Assembly: GCF_001270065.2 (NCBI RefSeq) | Contig: NZ_LFYT02000001.1 | Location: forward strand, 353,866-417,865 | From: Limnohabitans planktonicus II-D5 | GTDB taxonomy: Bacteria > Pseudomonadota > Gammaproteobacteria > Burkholderiales > Burkholderiaceae_C | Length of the DNA: 64,000 nt | Direction: 5' to 3' | Notes under the pieces: model-generated | The model's database searches: none | Seen by the model: only the letters and a program-made list of their open reading frames with translations | What the model was told of the DNA's origin: nothing | In this document: piece by piece, positions 8,675-15,926 of the stretch | Position numbering within the stretch: the stretch's first letter is position 1 | How the letters are laid out: each line of letters begins with the position of its first letter | Made by a program: the position numbers and the translations under genes

Positions 8675-8713
8675 TGTAGGGCTTGAACCACCACCCAAAA
8701 CCGGGCTCCTACA
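8675..8713. repeat. REP-like inverted element beside the cassette array
   Basis: Inverted ends TGTAGG (8675-8680) and CCTACA (8708-8713) enclose an imperfect palindrome. Read on the minus strand it begins TGTAGGAGC, like the element at 6351. It touches the last attC-like site. The rest of the 8533-8757 gap holds nothing else I can support. Confidence 0.35.
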
Positions 8714-8763
8714 ACAAAAGGATCAGGTCACGGCTTCGCGCGACCTATCCTCACTCGTTAGGC
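8709..8763 (-). other. attC-like site, end of array (degenerate R' box)
   Basis: Read on the minus strand: R'' GCCTAAC overlaps the stop codon of the last cassette gene. An imperfect stem follows (GGATAGGTC against GACCTGATCC, one extrahelical base), then GTTGTAG in the R' position. The R' box departs from GTTRRRY after GTT, as expected if the array meets non-cassette DNA here. Confidence 0.45.
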
Positions 8764-9789
8764 GGCGTTCTTCGGCGCGGCAGCATCTTTTTGATTGAGC
8801 TGTTTCAAAGCGAAATTGCCACGCTCTGCAACGGATGGGTTCGGATCTGAAGCCGTTCGATGCGCGAGCACAAACGCGTTGTCGCCAATAGAAGCGAGCT
8901 CGCGGATAAGAAATTCAGCCGCGACCCTACGAACCATGGGAGACCTATCTTCCATGGCAGCGCAAAGCGTCGCCATGAACGGCTGATTCGCAGGAAGGTC
9001 CCGGGACTCTAGGATGGGTTCGAGTTTCCCTTTGCAATACGCCACATCTGTCCATTTCCACTTGCGACCGACGACCCAAGAGCTCCGCCCAACGAACATC
9101 CATCGGAAGGCTCGTGCGCGAACAGTTGGCTGGACTGCGCCTTGGGCGAACTCCCCGATCCAAGAGTCGAAGGAGGTCAAACGAGCGCATTGAGATAGAA
9201 CGAGTGCTGCTGGGCCCGCTGTCGTGCTCATGATCTTCGACTTAAGTGCGAGGGAAACAGGCTCCCTTGAGGCTATCGCAACTACAGCCTCTCTATCAGC
9301 AGGCTCCATGCGCCCCCAAGTACTCCAGTGTTCAAGAAGGCTCCAAAGCACATCGGCGACGTCCTGTGGCTCGGAGTTTGAAGCCAGCTCAGGAAGCGTC
9401 TCGCGCGCGGCACTCCTTACTTGAGGCACCCAGTCGTTCAAGCGTCTGAGTCCTAATGCGAGCAGGAACGCGCTGGGCGCGTCGGCAGAATTGACTCGCA
9501 GTGCCGCCTCTCTCTTGCGCCCATCGTGGCTGCAGAGGTCGAGCCATGAGGTGAACCGGCGCGGGCGCATCCAAAACTTCCACGAGGTTTCGGTGGCACC
9601 GCGTTCAGAAGCCCACAACTCGTCTCGTATCGAGCGCTCCCAGGCGTCCATCTTCTTCAATGGCACCAACTTGGTCTCGGAGTTGACGTGCGCCATCAAC
9701 CCCGCAACTTCGCTAGCGGTCACACCAGCCGACAGAAGATTTCGGATTGCTGCAGCGAGAGCTGGATAATCGTCGAGGACTTTTTGCAT
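8758..9789 (-). CDS. Cassette-borne hypothetical, helical-repeat-like protein
   Basis: A 343-aa protein I do not recognise by name. It is rich in Leu/Ala/Glu helices. Segments such as WVPQVRSAARETLPELA near residue 120 and SPMVRRVAAEFLIRELASI near residue 285 look like single HEAT-type repeats, so an alpha-solenoid scaffold is plausible. There is no signal peptide or membrane segment. The start ATG at 9789 lies exactly 12 nt after TTAGGT of the preceding attC-like site, and the stop overlaps the R'' box of the next. This supports it as the third gene of the array. No catalytic motif was seen. Confidence 0.7.
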   Translation of the reverse strand: MQKVLDDYPALAAAIRNLLSAGVTASEVAGLMAHVNSETKLVPLKKMDAWERSIRDELWASERGATETSWKFWMRPRRFTSWLDLCSHDGRKREAALRVNSADAPSAFLLALGLRRLNDWVPQVRSAARETLPELASNSEPQDVADVLWSLLEHWSTWGRMEPADREAVVAIASREPVSLALKSKIMSTTAGPAALVLSQCARLTSFDSWIGEFAQGAVQPTVRARAFRWMFVGRSSWVVGRKWKWTDVAYCKGKLEPILESRDLPANQPFMATLCAAMEDRSPMVRRVAAEFLIRELASIGDNAFVLAHRTASDPNPSVAERGNFALKQLNQKDAAAPKNAA

Positions 9790-9801
9790 CGGTATTGCGC
9801 C

Positions 9802-9873
9802 ACCTAACGGGAAGCCCTTGTAGTTTGAGGTAACCGGCGCTGCGCGGCTTTATGGCGCAGCGTCCGGTTGACC
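9802..9873 (-). other. attC-like site between cassettes 2 and 3
   Basis: Read on the minus strand the site ends in R' GTTAGGT (matches GTTRRRY). Its 5' part is a strong hairpin with two single-base bulges: AACCGG, extra A, CGCTGCGC pairs with GCGCAGCG and CCGGTT. The R'' box (GGTCAAC) deviates at one position from RYYYAAC. The stop codon of the DUF2971 gene lies inside the site. Confidence 0.52.
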
Positions 9874-10566
9874 GCAGGCTTCCATTCTGGAACTCAGGCT
9901 GTCAGGGACTGCGTAGAGTCGTGACTTCTCGACAGTACCTGGAAAGCCTAGCTTCTCCTTCAGATAAAACTTGTAAGCCTTCACAGTCTCTTCTGGCGCA
10001 CGTGGGTCGATCCATATGCTTGTAAGCAACTTGAACGGGTCAATATCAATCGATATTCCATTTTTAGGGTCACCTTTCAGCGAATGCTCATCAAAGATTA
10101 CCACTCTTGCTTCACGCTCATGGTCAAATGCTCTGCGCTTGAGGAACAACGGCTCGATGGCGGCTTCTACGGAGAACTCTGCGCGAAGTTGACTTCTTGC
10201 CTCTTCAAGGCGACTCTCGATCTCCTCTTGGTTCAGATACTCAACATTGAGCGTCGCGTAGCTGAAAGGACGAGTCCTTCGGGCGGCGGCGAGGCACTGC
10301 TGAAGACGTTGTCGCGTAGTTGCAATCCGTACTCCAAGACCGTGTGGCGAGTAAATGCGCCACATTGCGTCTGAAACCGCCTTTCGACACCAGCACTGCG
10401 CAAAAATTGCCTTAGCTGCGTCATGTTTCAGTACGCGTTCGTATGGATCATCCCAGGTTGACGGGTGTGCGAAGTAGAGCTGGCGGCTAGTGATGATTTC
10501 AGCGGCTCTGTCAAAGCTGAGTATCCGATAGAGGTTCGCCGGAGCGGTAAGTTGCGACAAGTTCAT
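9850..10566 (-). CDS. DUF2971-type protein, cassette-borne
   Basis: A 238-aa protein that fits DUF2971. The N-terminal LYRILSFDRAAEIITSRQLY is followed by FAHPSTWDDPYE (the family's N/D-D-P-x-E turn). Next come CWCRK and SDAMWRIYSPHGLGVRI, with a late RRAFDHEREARVVIF (the conserved F-x-x-E-x-E-x-R segment). The biochemical function of the family is not established; members recur in mobile and defence-associated DNA. There is no signal peptide or membrane segment. The ATG at 10566 lies exactly 12 nt after TTAGGC of the preceding attC-like site. Confidence 0.75.
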   Translation of the reverse strand: MNLSQLTAPANLYRILSFDRAAEIITSRQLYFAHPSTWDDPYERVLKHDAAKAIFAQCWCRKAVSDAMWRIYSPHGLGVRIATTRQRLQQCLAAARRTRPFSYATLNVEYLNQEEIESRLEEARSQLRAEFSVEAAIEPLFLKRRAFDHEREARVVIFDEHSLKGDPKNGISIDIDPFKLLTSIWIDPRAPEETVKAYKFYLKEKLGFPGTVEKSRLYAVPDSLSSRMEACGQPDAAP

Positions 10567-10578
10567 GTTGTTTGGGAA

Positions 10579-10636
10579 GCCTAACGTTTGAGGTCAGCGG
10601 GAGCCGTAGGCGAACCGCTGGAACGAGGGGTTGAGC
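10579..10636 (-). other. attC-like site between cassettes 1 and 2
   Basis: The best-formed site of the array, 58 bp. On the minus strand it starts with R'' GCTCAAC (fits RYYYAAC) and ends with R' GTTAGGC (fits GTTRRRY). An inner imperfect palindrome has CAGCGG pairing with CCGCTG. It begins one base after the stop codon of the first cassette gene and ends 12 nt before the ATG of the second. Confidence 0.7.
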
Positions 10637-10637
10637 A

Positions 10638-11129
10638 TCATGGGGTGAGCTTCTCTGACAATTTTGTGAGCACCGCATAAGGATGCTCGCTAAGACCTGT
10701 CACTTGTGACCAGTTAGCCATAAACGCCAAGTACTTCTTGATCTCTGGGTCTCGCATCACCCTAAGCACGTAGTACTGAACTGGCTGAATGTCGGCTGTG
10801 GAGAGGAGGCCAGCCTGCCAGGTAAGGGCTAAGTTTGCGAAGTGTCTCAGTAGTTTGTCGATTTCCCGTTCCTGGGGTGACTTGTGGAAGCCTTCGTCGT
10901 ACTGGAACTCGGAGTATTCGATTGCGTAGAAAGCCTTTTGAATTTCTTCGTCTTCGGCGAACCCTTTCAGGCAGCCAGCTACGAGGGCTGCCCGGGCCTG
11001 CGCGTTTGTTTTGCGTGACTGCTGCACGTTGAGCAACAACCCGAACGCTGCGAATAGAGCCCCAAGGGCGGGAACGATCGCAAGCGCGACCTGCGCCCAG
11101 AGAGGAAGAACTTGAAGTACTGGTTGCAT
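10638..11129 (-). CDS. Cassette-borne membrane-anchored hypothetical
   Basis: A 163-aa protein of unknown function. One hydrophobic N-terminal helix (about residues 6-31, VLPLWAQVALAIVPALGALF) is followed by a basic turn (QQSRKTNAQAR) and a soluble helical domain of about 125 residues. This looks like a single-pass inner-membrane protein with its domain in the cytoplasm. I start it at the ATG at 11129, not the ATG 17 codons upstream. The inner start lies exactly 12 nt after TTGGGC, matching the other two cassette genes. It is the first cassette of the array in transcription order. Confidence 0.65.
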   Translation of the reverse strand: MQPVLQVLPLWAQVALAIVPALGALFAAFGLLLNVQQSRKTNAQARAALVAGCLKGFAEDEEIQKAFYAIEYSEFQYDEGFHKSPQEREIDKLLRHFANLALTWQAGLLSTADIQPVQYYVLRVMRDPEIKKYLAFMANWSQVTGLSEHPYAVLTKLSEKLTP

Positions 11130-11147
11130 AGTGTTTATGACGCCCAA

Positions 11148-11479
11148 AGTGATGTAGAGGGCAAAACCCGGTTGATACATCCGTGCCGAGCCGATACATC
11201 TTTTTTATAAATAAGCTGAAAATCGCGTTGAAAAAGGCCTTCGGCCCCAATGCCAGAATTTTTGTATTGATACAAATTCACCATGAAACCCGGCACTCCT
11301 TGTTGGTCATCCGCTGAGCTTCGTCAGTCGGCGCGAAGCCAAACTATAACCTTAATGTTTACATTTTTAGATGTCGCGCTTAGCCAATACAAAACAATTG
11401 AGGGCTCACTGAACCCCAGAGCCTTCAAGTTGGATGTCCGCAAAATTGACCCGATCCGCGTGCCCGATAATCCCTCCCC
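11148..11479. promoter_or_regulatory. Gene-free region with AT-rich dyad upstream of the YeeE pair
   Basis: This 332-bp gap separates the cassette array from the plus-strand YeeE/YedE genes. It contains a perfect 7-bp dyad (TTTGTAT-tg-ATACAAA, 11261-11276). GATACATC occurs twice nearby (around 11173 and 11191). The dyad could be an operator, but it is about 200 bp from the next start codon. No RNA gene or convincing coding frame was found. Confidence 0.3.
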
Positions 11480-11953
11480 ATGACCCTCATTAACACCCTC
11501 TTCCCCCTGGGCTGGCAGCACTACCTGCTGGGCGGCCTGACCATTGGCGCTGGCGTGGCGCTGCTGTATTTGTTCAACGGCTGGGTCGGCGGCATGAGTT
11601 CCGTCTTTTCCAGCAGTTGGTCGTTCGTGTCCAAGCGGGCGTTTTTCCAGCAAGCCCGTTTCGTCAATACCCGCAACTGGCGGCTGGTTTACGCCCTAGG
11701 CGTGGTGTTGGGGGCGCTGGTTTGGCGATTCACGCTGGCGGGCGGTGAGGCACAGCACACCAGCGTGCCCGCCTGGCAGCTGCTGGTGGGCGGCTTTTTA
11801 GTGGGCTACGGTGCCCGCCTGGGCAATGGCTGCACATCGGGCCACGGCATTTGCGGGCTGGGCTCGTTGCAGCTGCCCTCTCTTTTCGCGGTGCTCACCT
11901 TCATGGCCACCGCCTTCATGACCGCCAACCTGATGGCCTGGAGCCTCGCATGA
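11480..11953 (+). CDS. YeeE/YedE-family (PmpA-like) membrane protein
   Basis: Integral membrane protein of 157 aa with about four hydrophobic helices. It is the N-terminal half of the two-gene form of YeeE/YedE, a family linked to uptake of sulfur species such as thiosulfate. The signature NGCTSGHGICG is at 116-126, with Cys118 and Cys125; in the family the Cys of NGCTSGHG lines the transport path. An early GGMSS segment is also typical. Its stop overlaps the start of the next gene by 4 nt (ATGA), so the halves are translationally coupled. No good Shine-Dalgarno was seen upstream of 11480. Confidence 0.88.
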   Translation: MTLINTLFPLGWQHYLLGGLTIGAGVALLYLFNGWVGGMSSVFSSSWSFVSKRAFFQQARFVNTRNWRLVYALGVVLGALVWRFTLAGGEAQHTSVPAWQLLVGGFLVGYGARLGNGCTSGHGICGLGSLQLPSLFAVLTFMATAFMTANLMAWSLA

Positions 11954-12384
11954 ACAATCTGAATCCTCACACACTGTCCCTGCCCAAAGCGTTGTTCACC
12001 CTGGCTGCCGGGGCTCTGTTTGGCTTTGGCCTGTCGCTGGCCACCATGGTGCAGCCCGATGTGGTTTTGAGCTTTTTGCGCTTTCAGGACTGGGGCCTGA
12101 TGCTGGTCATGGGCGGCGCGACGGGCCTGGCCATGGTCGCGTACAAAGGATTTCCGCGTTGGCTGCGCCGCCCCTTGCTGGGCGGTCAGTTCCTGACACA
12201 ACCGGCCAACTGGAACCGCCAAACCGTGATCGGTTCGGCCATTTTTGGTGTGGGTTGGGGGCTTTCGGGTGTTTGCCCCGGCCCGGCTATTGCAGCTTTG
12301 GGCACGGGCAACACCGACATCCTTTGGGCTTTGGGCGGCATTGTGCTGGGCGCATTGGCGCATGGCCTGACGGCGCGTGATTGA
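11950..12384 (+). CDS. YeeE/YedE-family (PmpB-like) membrane protein, second half
   Basis: Membrane protein of 144 aa with about four hydrophobic segments. It carries the partner motif of the split YeeE/YedE transporter: GFGLSLATM at 25-33, FGVGWGLSGVCPGPA at 99-113 with Cys109, and a Gly-rich C-terminal helix. Together with the preceding gene it should form one sulfur-compound transporter (PmpAB type). The ATG at 11950 is within the ATGA overlap. No rhodanese, ArsR-type regulator or persulfide dioxygenase gene lies beside it, so the substrate is inferred from family only. Confidence 0.86.
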   Translation: MNNLNPHTLSLPKALFTLAAGALFGFGLSLATMVQPDVVLSFLRFQDWGLMLVMGGATGLAMVAYKGFPRWLRRPLLGGQFLTQPANWNRQTVIGSAIFGVGWGLSGVCPGPAIAALGTGNTDILWALGGIVLGALAHGLTARD

Positions 12385-12480
12385 TCGCCTGGGCCTCATT
12401 TCGCCATCCATCCAAGCCCCACAGGTTAGAATAATGGGCTTGGCTTCAAGCCACCCCCTTTCATTTCAGACTCAATTCCT

Positions 12481-13035
12481 ATGAAAACCGCTCAAGAAAT
12501 CCGCGTCGGCAACGTCATCATGCACGGCAAAGACCCCATGGTCGTCCTGCGCACCGAATACCAACGCGGTGGCCGCGGTTCTTCCACTGTGCGCATGAAG
12601 CTCAAGAGCTTGATCGCCAACTTCGGCACCGAAGTCGTGTTCCGCGCCGACGACAAGATGGACCAGGTCATTCTGGACAAGAAAGACTGCACCTACTCTT
12701 ACTTCGCTGACCCCATGTACGTTTGCATGGACACCGATTTCAACCAATACGAAGTCGAAGCCACCAACATGGGTGACGCCCTGAACTACCTCGAAGACGG
12801 CATGGAACTCGAAGTGGTGTTCTACAACGAGAAAGCCATCTCGGTCGAATTGCCCACCAGCGTGGTGCGCGAAATCACATGGACAGAGCCCGCCGTCAAA
12901 GGCGACACCTCCGGCAAAGTGCTCAAGCCAGCCAAGATCGCCACCGGCATGGAAGTGCCCGTGCCTTTGTTCGTGAGCCAAGGCGACAAGATCGAAATCG
13001 ACACCCGCACCGGCGAATACCGCAAGCGCGTCTGA
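12481..13035 (+). CDS. efp: Translation elongation factor P (Arg32 type)
   Basis: EF-P binds between the P and E sites and rescues ribosomes stalled on consecutive prolines. It has 184 aa, the normal three-domain length, with the KOW-like N-terminal domain, the OB domain and the C-terminal signature [17 protein letters not shown]. The tip of the first domain reads [10 protein letters not shown], placing arginine at position 32. That is the residue modified by EarP in the rhamnosylated EF-P subgroup, matching the earP gene at 6409. A TAGAAT sequence about 55 nt upstream could be a -10 box. A strong terminator follows the stop. Confidence 0.97.
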   Translation: MKTAQEIRVGNVIMHGKDPMVVLRTEYQRGGRGSSTVRMKLKSLIANFGTEVVFRADDKMDQVILDKKDCTYSYFADPMYVCMDTDFNQYEVEATNMGDALNYLEDGMELEVVFYNEKAISVELPTSVVREITWTEPAVKGDTSGKVLKPAKIATGMEVPVPLFVSQGDKIEIDTRTGEYRKRV

Positions 13036-13056
13036 TCTTTGGATCACCCCCTGATG

Positions 13057-13079
13057 AAAGCCCCGCAAGGGGCTTTTTT
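13057..13079 (+). terminator. Rho-independent terminator of efp
   Basis: AAAGCCCC, loop GCAA, then GGGGCTTTTTT lie 21 nt after the efp stop: a short GC stem, tetraloop and T-run, the standard intrinsic terminator form. Confidence 0.9.
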
Positions 13080-13173
13080 CATGGCCCCATCAATACGCAG
13101 GTGCTGGTTTCAAGGCGTGTGCACGGGCCATCGAACAAGGGCCATCGCGCCAAGGCCATGCACAATCAAGCCC

Positions 13174-14061
13174 ATGACAAGCACCCCAGACCTCCAAACC
13201 CCTTCCCTGCCCCACGCATGGGCAGAAACCCCCACCAACTTCCAGGACGCCGCCTGGCTGGAGCCACAGGCCGAGCGGCTGGCTTTTGCCGACCCTGAGT
13301 TCCTGCTGCGCCGCGAAACACGGGGCATCCGCTTTCAGCTGGAAATGCTCAAGCCCGATCTGGCGCAAACCGAGGCCCACATCGACCAAACCGTGGTGGT
13401 GTTTGGCAGCGCACGGTTTCTGGACATGGCCAGCGCCCAGGCCCAATTGCTGTCGGCAGAACTCAGTGGTCACGCAAGCGCCATCGTCAAAGCCCAAACC
13501 CTCGTGCGCAACGCGCAGCATTACGAAAACGCACGCCGCTTTGCATCCTTGGTCGCGCGCTCGAGCGCAAGCCTTCCTGACGATGAAAAACTCTACATTT
13601 GCACCGGCGGTGGCCCCGGCATCATGGAAGCCGCCAATCGCGGTGCCCAAGAGGCGGGCGCACCCTCTGTGGCCTTGAACATCGCCCTGCCGCACGAACA
13701 ACACCCCAATCCCTACGTCACCCCGCATCTGAGTTTCAAATTTCACTACTTTGCGCTGCGCAAAATGCATTTCATGATGCGCGCCAAAGCCCTGGTGGCC
13801 TTTCCGGGCGGCTTTGGCACGCTGGACGAACTCTTTGAAGTGATGACCCTGGTTCAGACCCGCAAAGCGCGGCCAGTGCCCATCTTGCTGTTCGGCACCG
13901 ATTACTGGAAACGCCTGATCAACATGGATGTGCTGGTGGAAGAAGGCACCGTGACCCCGCAAGACCTGCAACTGTTTCGCTACGTGGACACCCCGGAAGA
14001 CGCATGGCAGGCGATTGGCGACTTCTATCAGTTAAGCCCCAACACCTCTGAGACACTGTAA
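13174..14061 (+). CDS. LOG-family nucleotide 5'-monophosphate phosphoribohydrolase
   Basis: Lysine-decarboxylase-like (LOG / TIGR00730-type) protein of 295 aa. Such enzymes split nucleoside 5'-monophosphates, including cytokinin ribosides, into base and ribose 5-phosphate. Both signatures are present: GGGPGIMEAANRGA at 145-158 and PGGFGTLDELFE at 211-222, with the conserved basic LRK at 196-198. The N-terminal extension of about 70 residues is longer than in minimal LOG proteins. I chose the ATG at 13174 because upstream in-frame codons run back into the efp terminator region. Whether the substrate is cytokinin-like or ordinary purine/pyrimidine nucleotides cannot be told from sequence. Confidence 0.9.
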   Translation: MTSTPDLQTPSLPHAWAETPTNFQDAAWLEPQAERLAFADPEFLLRRETRGIRFQLEMLKPDLAQTEAHIDQTVVVFGSARFLDMASAQAQLLSAELSGHASAIVKAQTLVRNAQHYENARRFASLVARSSASLPDDEKLYICTGGGPGIMEAANRGAQEAGAPSVALNIALPHEQHPNPYVTPHLSFKFHYFALRKMHFMMRAKALVAFPGGFGTLDELFEVMTLVQTRKARPVPILLFGTDYWKRLINMDVLVEEGTVTPQDLQLFRYVDTPEDAWQAIGDFYQLSPNTSETL

Positions 14062-14128
14062 GCCGCTGCTCATTCGCCATCTGATTGCACACATGCCGCA
14101 CACGCATGACCGCCCCTAGGAGCTTCAC

Positions 14129-15064
14129 ATGACCGAACCCCAAACATTCACGCCCCAAGGCTGGCGTGAGGCTCTGGTGGCCCGTGTGCTGTGCACTGCG
14201 CTGCGCTGCTTGCTCAAACCCGTTTTTTCGCCGCGCTGTCCCATCCGGTTTCAAAGGTTATGGCTGCGGCTGATGGCGCAAGCCACGCGCATGCCTGCTG
14301 GGGTGCGCACCGAATCGGCGCACATCGGGGGCTGCACGGGCGAATGGTTTTTTCCGCTCACAAGCGACTCCACACCCCAGGCCACGCTCTTGTACTTGCA
14401 CGGTGGCGCCTATTGCCTGGGCAGCCCCGCCACCCACCGCGCTTTGACCGCACGCCTGGCCCAAGCCAGCGGGCTGCGCGTGCTGTCGCTGGATTACCGA
14501 CTCGCACCAGAACACCCGTTTCCTGCCGCCTTGGAAGATGCCACGGCCGCCTGCCTGGCGCTGCAAGCCCAAGGCCCGGTGCTGCTGGCGGGCGATTCGG
14601 CGGGGGGCGGACTGGCCCTGAGCACCGCCTTGACCTTGCGTGACCAAGGCCTGCCCCTTCCGGTCGCCCTCTTGCTGCTGGCACCCTGGGCCGATTTATC
14701 GCCAAGCACCCCGGTCAGCGTGCCCTCAGGCGAAGTCATGCTGAGCCTGCCCTGGGCACAGGCCTGTGCAGCCCATTACCTGAGCGGTGATGGCGCTGAC
14801 CAGGGGCTGGCTTCACCCTTGCACCAACCCCTGCATGGCCTGCCGCCCACGCTGATTCAGGTGGGCACCGATGACATGCTGTGCACTCAGGCCATGGCGC
14901 TGCACCACGCGCTGGAACAAGCCGGTGTCACCAGCCGCTGCGAGGTCACCGCGCATCGCTGGCATGTTTTTCAAATGCACGCCGACGTCTTGCCATCGGC
15001 CCAAGAAGCCATCGCGCGACTGGCCACATTTGCAAAAACGCAGGCGGCAAGCGCGCAAGCCTGA
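14129..15064 (+). CDS. Alpha/beta-hydrolase, hormone-sensitive-lipase-like esterase
   Basis: Carboxylesterase of the bacterial HSL (family IV) group, 311 aa. The oxyanion-hole motif HGGAY is at 91-95. The nucleophile elbow GDSAGG puts Ser157 in place. Asp248 (in VGTDDML) and His279 (in HRWHVF) complete a plausible catalytic triad. SLDYRLAPEHPFPA is the typical segment between the first two motifs. There is no signal peptide, so it is probably cytoplasmic. AGGAG lies 6 nt upstream of the ATG. It follows the LOG gene by 67 nt and precedes a large REP array. The natural substrate is unknown. Confidence 0.9.
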   Translation: MTEPQTFTPQGWREALVARVLCTALRCLLKPVFSPRCPIRFQRLWLRLMAQATRMPAGVRTESAHIGGCTGEWFFPLTSDSTPQATLLYLHGGAYCLGSPATHRALTARLAQASGLRVLSLDYRLAPEHPFPAALEDATAACLALQAQGPVLLAGDSAGGGLALSTALTLRDQGLPLPVALLLLAPWADLSPSTPVSVPSGEVMLSLPWAQACAAHYLSGDGADQGLASPLHQPLHGLPPTLIQVGTDDMLCTQAMALHHALEQAGVTSRCEVTAHRWHVFQMHADVLPSAQEAIARLATFAKTQAASAQA

Positions 15065-15098
15065 GCCTTTATTTATTGATCCAGCCCTTTGTCTTCCC

Positions 15099-15868
15099 GT
15101 AGGTCGGCACTCGCAGAGTCCGACGTTTGTGGGCTCAACAACATCCCTCGTTCCGCTTCGGCACAGGCCCCATGTCGGGGTCTTCGACCGCCGACCTACG
15201 CATACATGGCTCCCGTAGGTCGGCACTCGCAGAGTCCGACGTTTGTGGGCTCAAGCACATCCCTCGTTCAGCTTCGGCACATGCCCCACGTCGGGGTCTT
15301 CGACCGCCGACCTACGAAAACCCTCAGCCCCATGGCGGCTCTGTTGCCACCGACCTGCGCATACATGTCCCCTGTAGGTCGGCACTCGCAGAGTCCGACG
15401 TTTGCCCGCTTCGGCACAGGCCCACGTCGGGGTCTTCGACCGCCGACCTGCGCATACATGGCTCCCGTAGGTCGGCACTCGCAGAGTCCGACGTTTGCCC
15501 GCTTCGGCACAGGCCCCACGTCGGGGTCTTCGACCGCCGACCTACGCATACATGGCTCCTGTAGGTCGGCACTCGCAGAGTCCGACGTTTGCCCGCTTCG
15601 GCGCAGCCCCACGTCGGGGTCTTCGACCGCCGACCTACGCATACATGTCCCTTGTAGGTCGGCACTCGCAGAGTCCGACGTTTGCATGCTTCGGCACAGC
15701 CCCACGTCGGGGTCTTCGACCGCCGACCTGCGCATACATGGCTCCTGTAGGTCGGCACTCGCAGAGTCCGACGTTTGCATGCTTCGGCACAGGCCCACGT
15801 CGGGGTCTTCGACCGCCGACCTACGAAAACCCTCAGCCTCATGTCGGCTCTGTTACCACCGACCTGCG
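15099..15868. repeat. REP/BIME array, seven inverted pairs
   Basis: Seven units start at 15099, 15215, 15374, 15467, 15561, 15654 and 15747; the last five repeat every 93-94 bp. Each unit is a plus-strand REP-A (GTAG, stem GTCGGcACTC, loop GCA, stem GAGTCCGAC), then 25-50 bp of similar spacer, then a reversed REP-B. Read on the other strand REP-B is GTAG, stem GTCGGcGGTC, loop GAA, stem GACCCCGAC. Two decayed REP-B-like pieces follow the second and seventh units (about 15330-15360 and 15838-15868). The paired elements can form a large cruciform. Open frames cross the array on both strands but encode only the repeat. Confidence 0.92.
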
Positions 15869-15926
15869 AATACAAGGCATGCGCATCGTTTGCCCGGCGC
15901 GACCGCCCATGCTTGCCCTGCGCATT

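Larger units (their letters stand above)
8709..11147 (-). mobile_element. Three-cassette integron array lacking an integrase (CALIN)
   Basis: Three minus-strand genes (8758-9789, 9850-10566, 10638-11129) each begin exactly 12 nt after a box matching TTRRRY (TTAGGT, TTAGGC, TTGGGC). Each ends within or a few bases before a palindromic site bounded by attC-like R boxes. One gene per unit, one orientation, and stop codons inside or touching the recombination site are the standard layout of integron gene cassettes. No intI is present on either flank, so this is best described as a cluster of attC sites lacking an integrase. The genes look lower in GC than their neighbours by eye. The block lies between fic and a YeeE gene pair. 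Confidence 0.68.

Noticed and set aside
8447..8686. 79-codon frame after the small gene downstream of fic
   Set aside because: It overlaps the 8155-8532 gene in another frame and has no ribosome site or recognisable product.
10579..10636. Simple intergenic terminator instead of an attC site
   Set aside because: There is no T-run, and the R'' and R' boxes plus the fixed 12-nt distance to the next ATG recur at the other cassette borders.
13039..13173. N-terminal extension of the LOG-family protein
   Set aside because: It would translate through the efp terminator hairpin. Residues before the ATG at 13174 show no family pattern.
15099..15868. CRISPR array (regular 93-bp spacing)
   Set aside because: The repeated unit is two facing hairpins and the intervals between them are themselves nearly identical rather than unique spacers. 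No cas gene is nearby.
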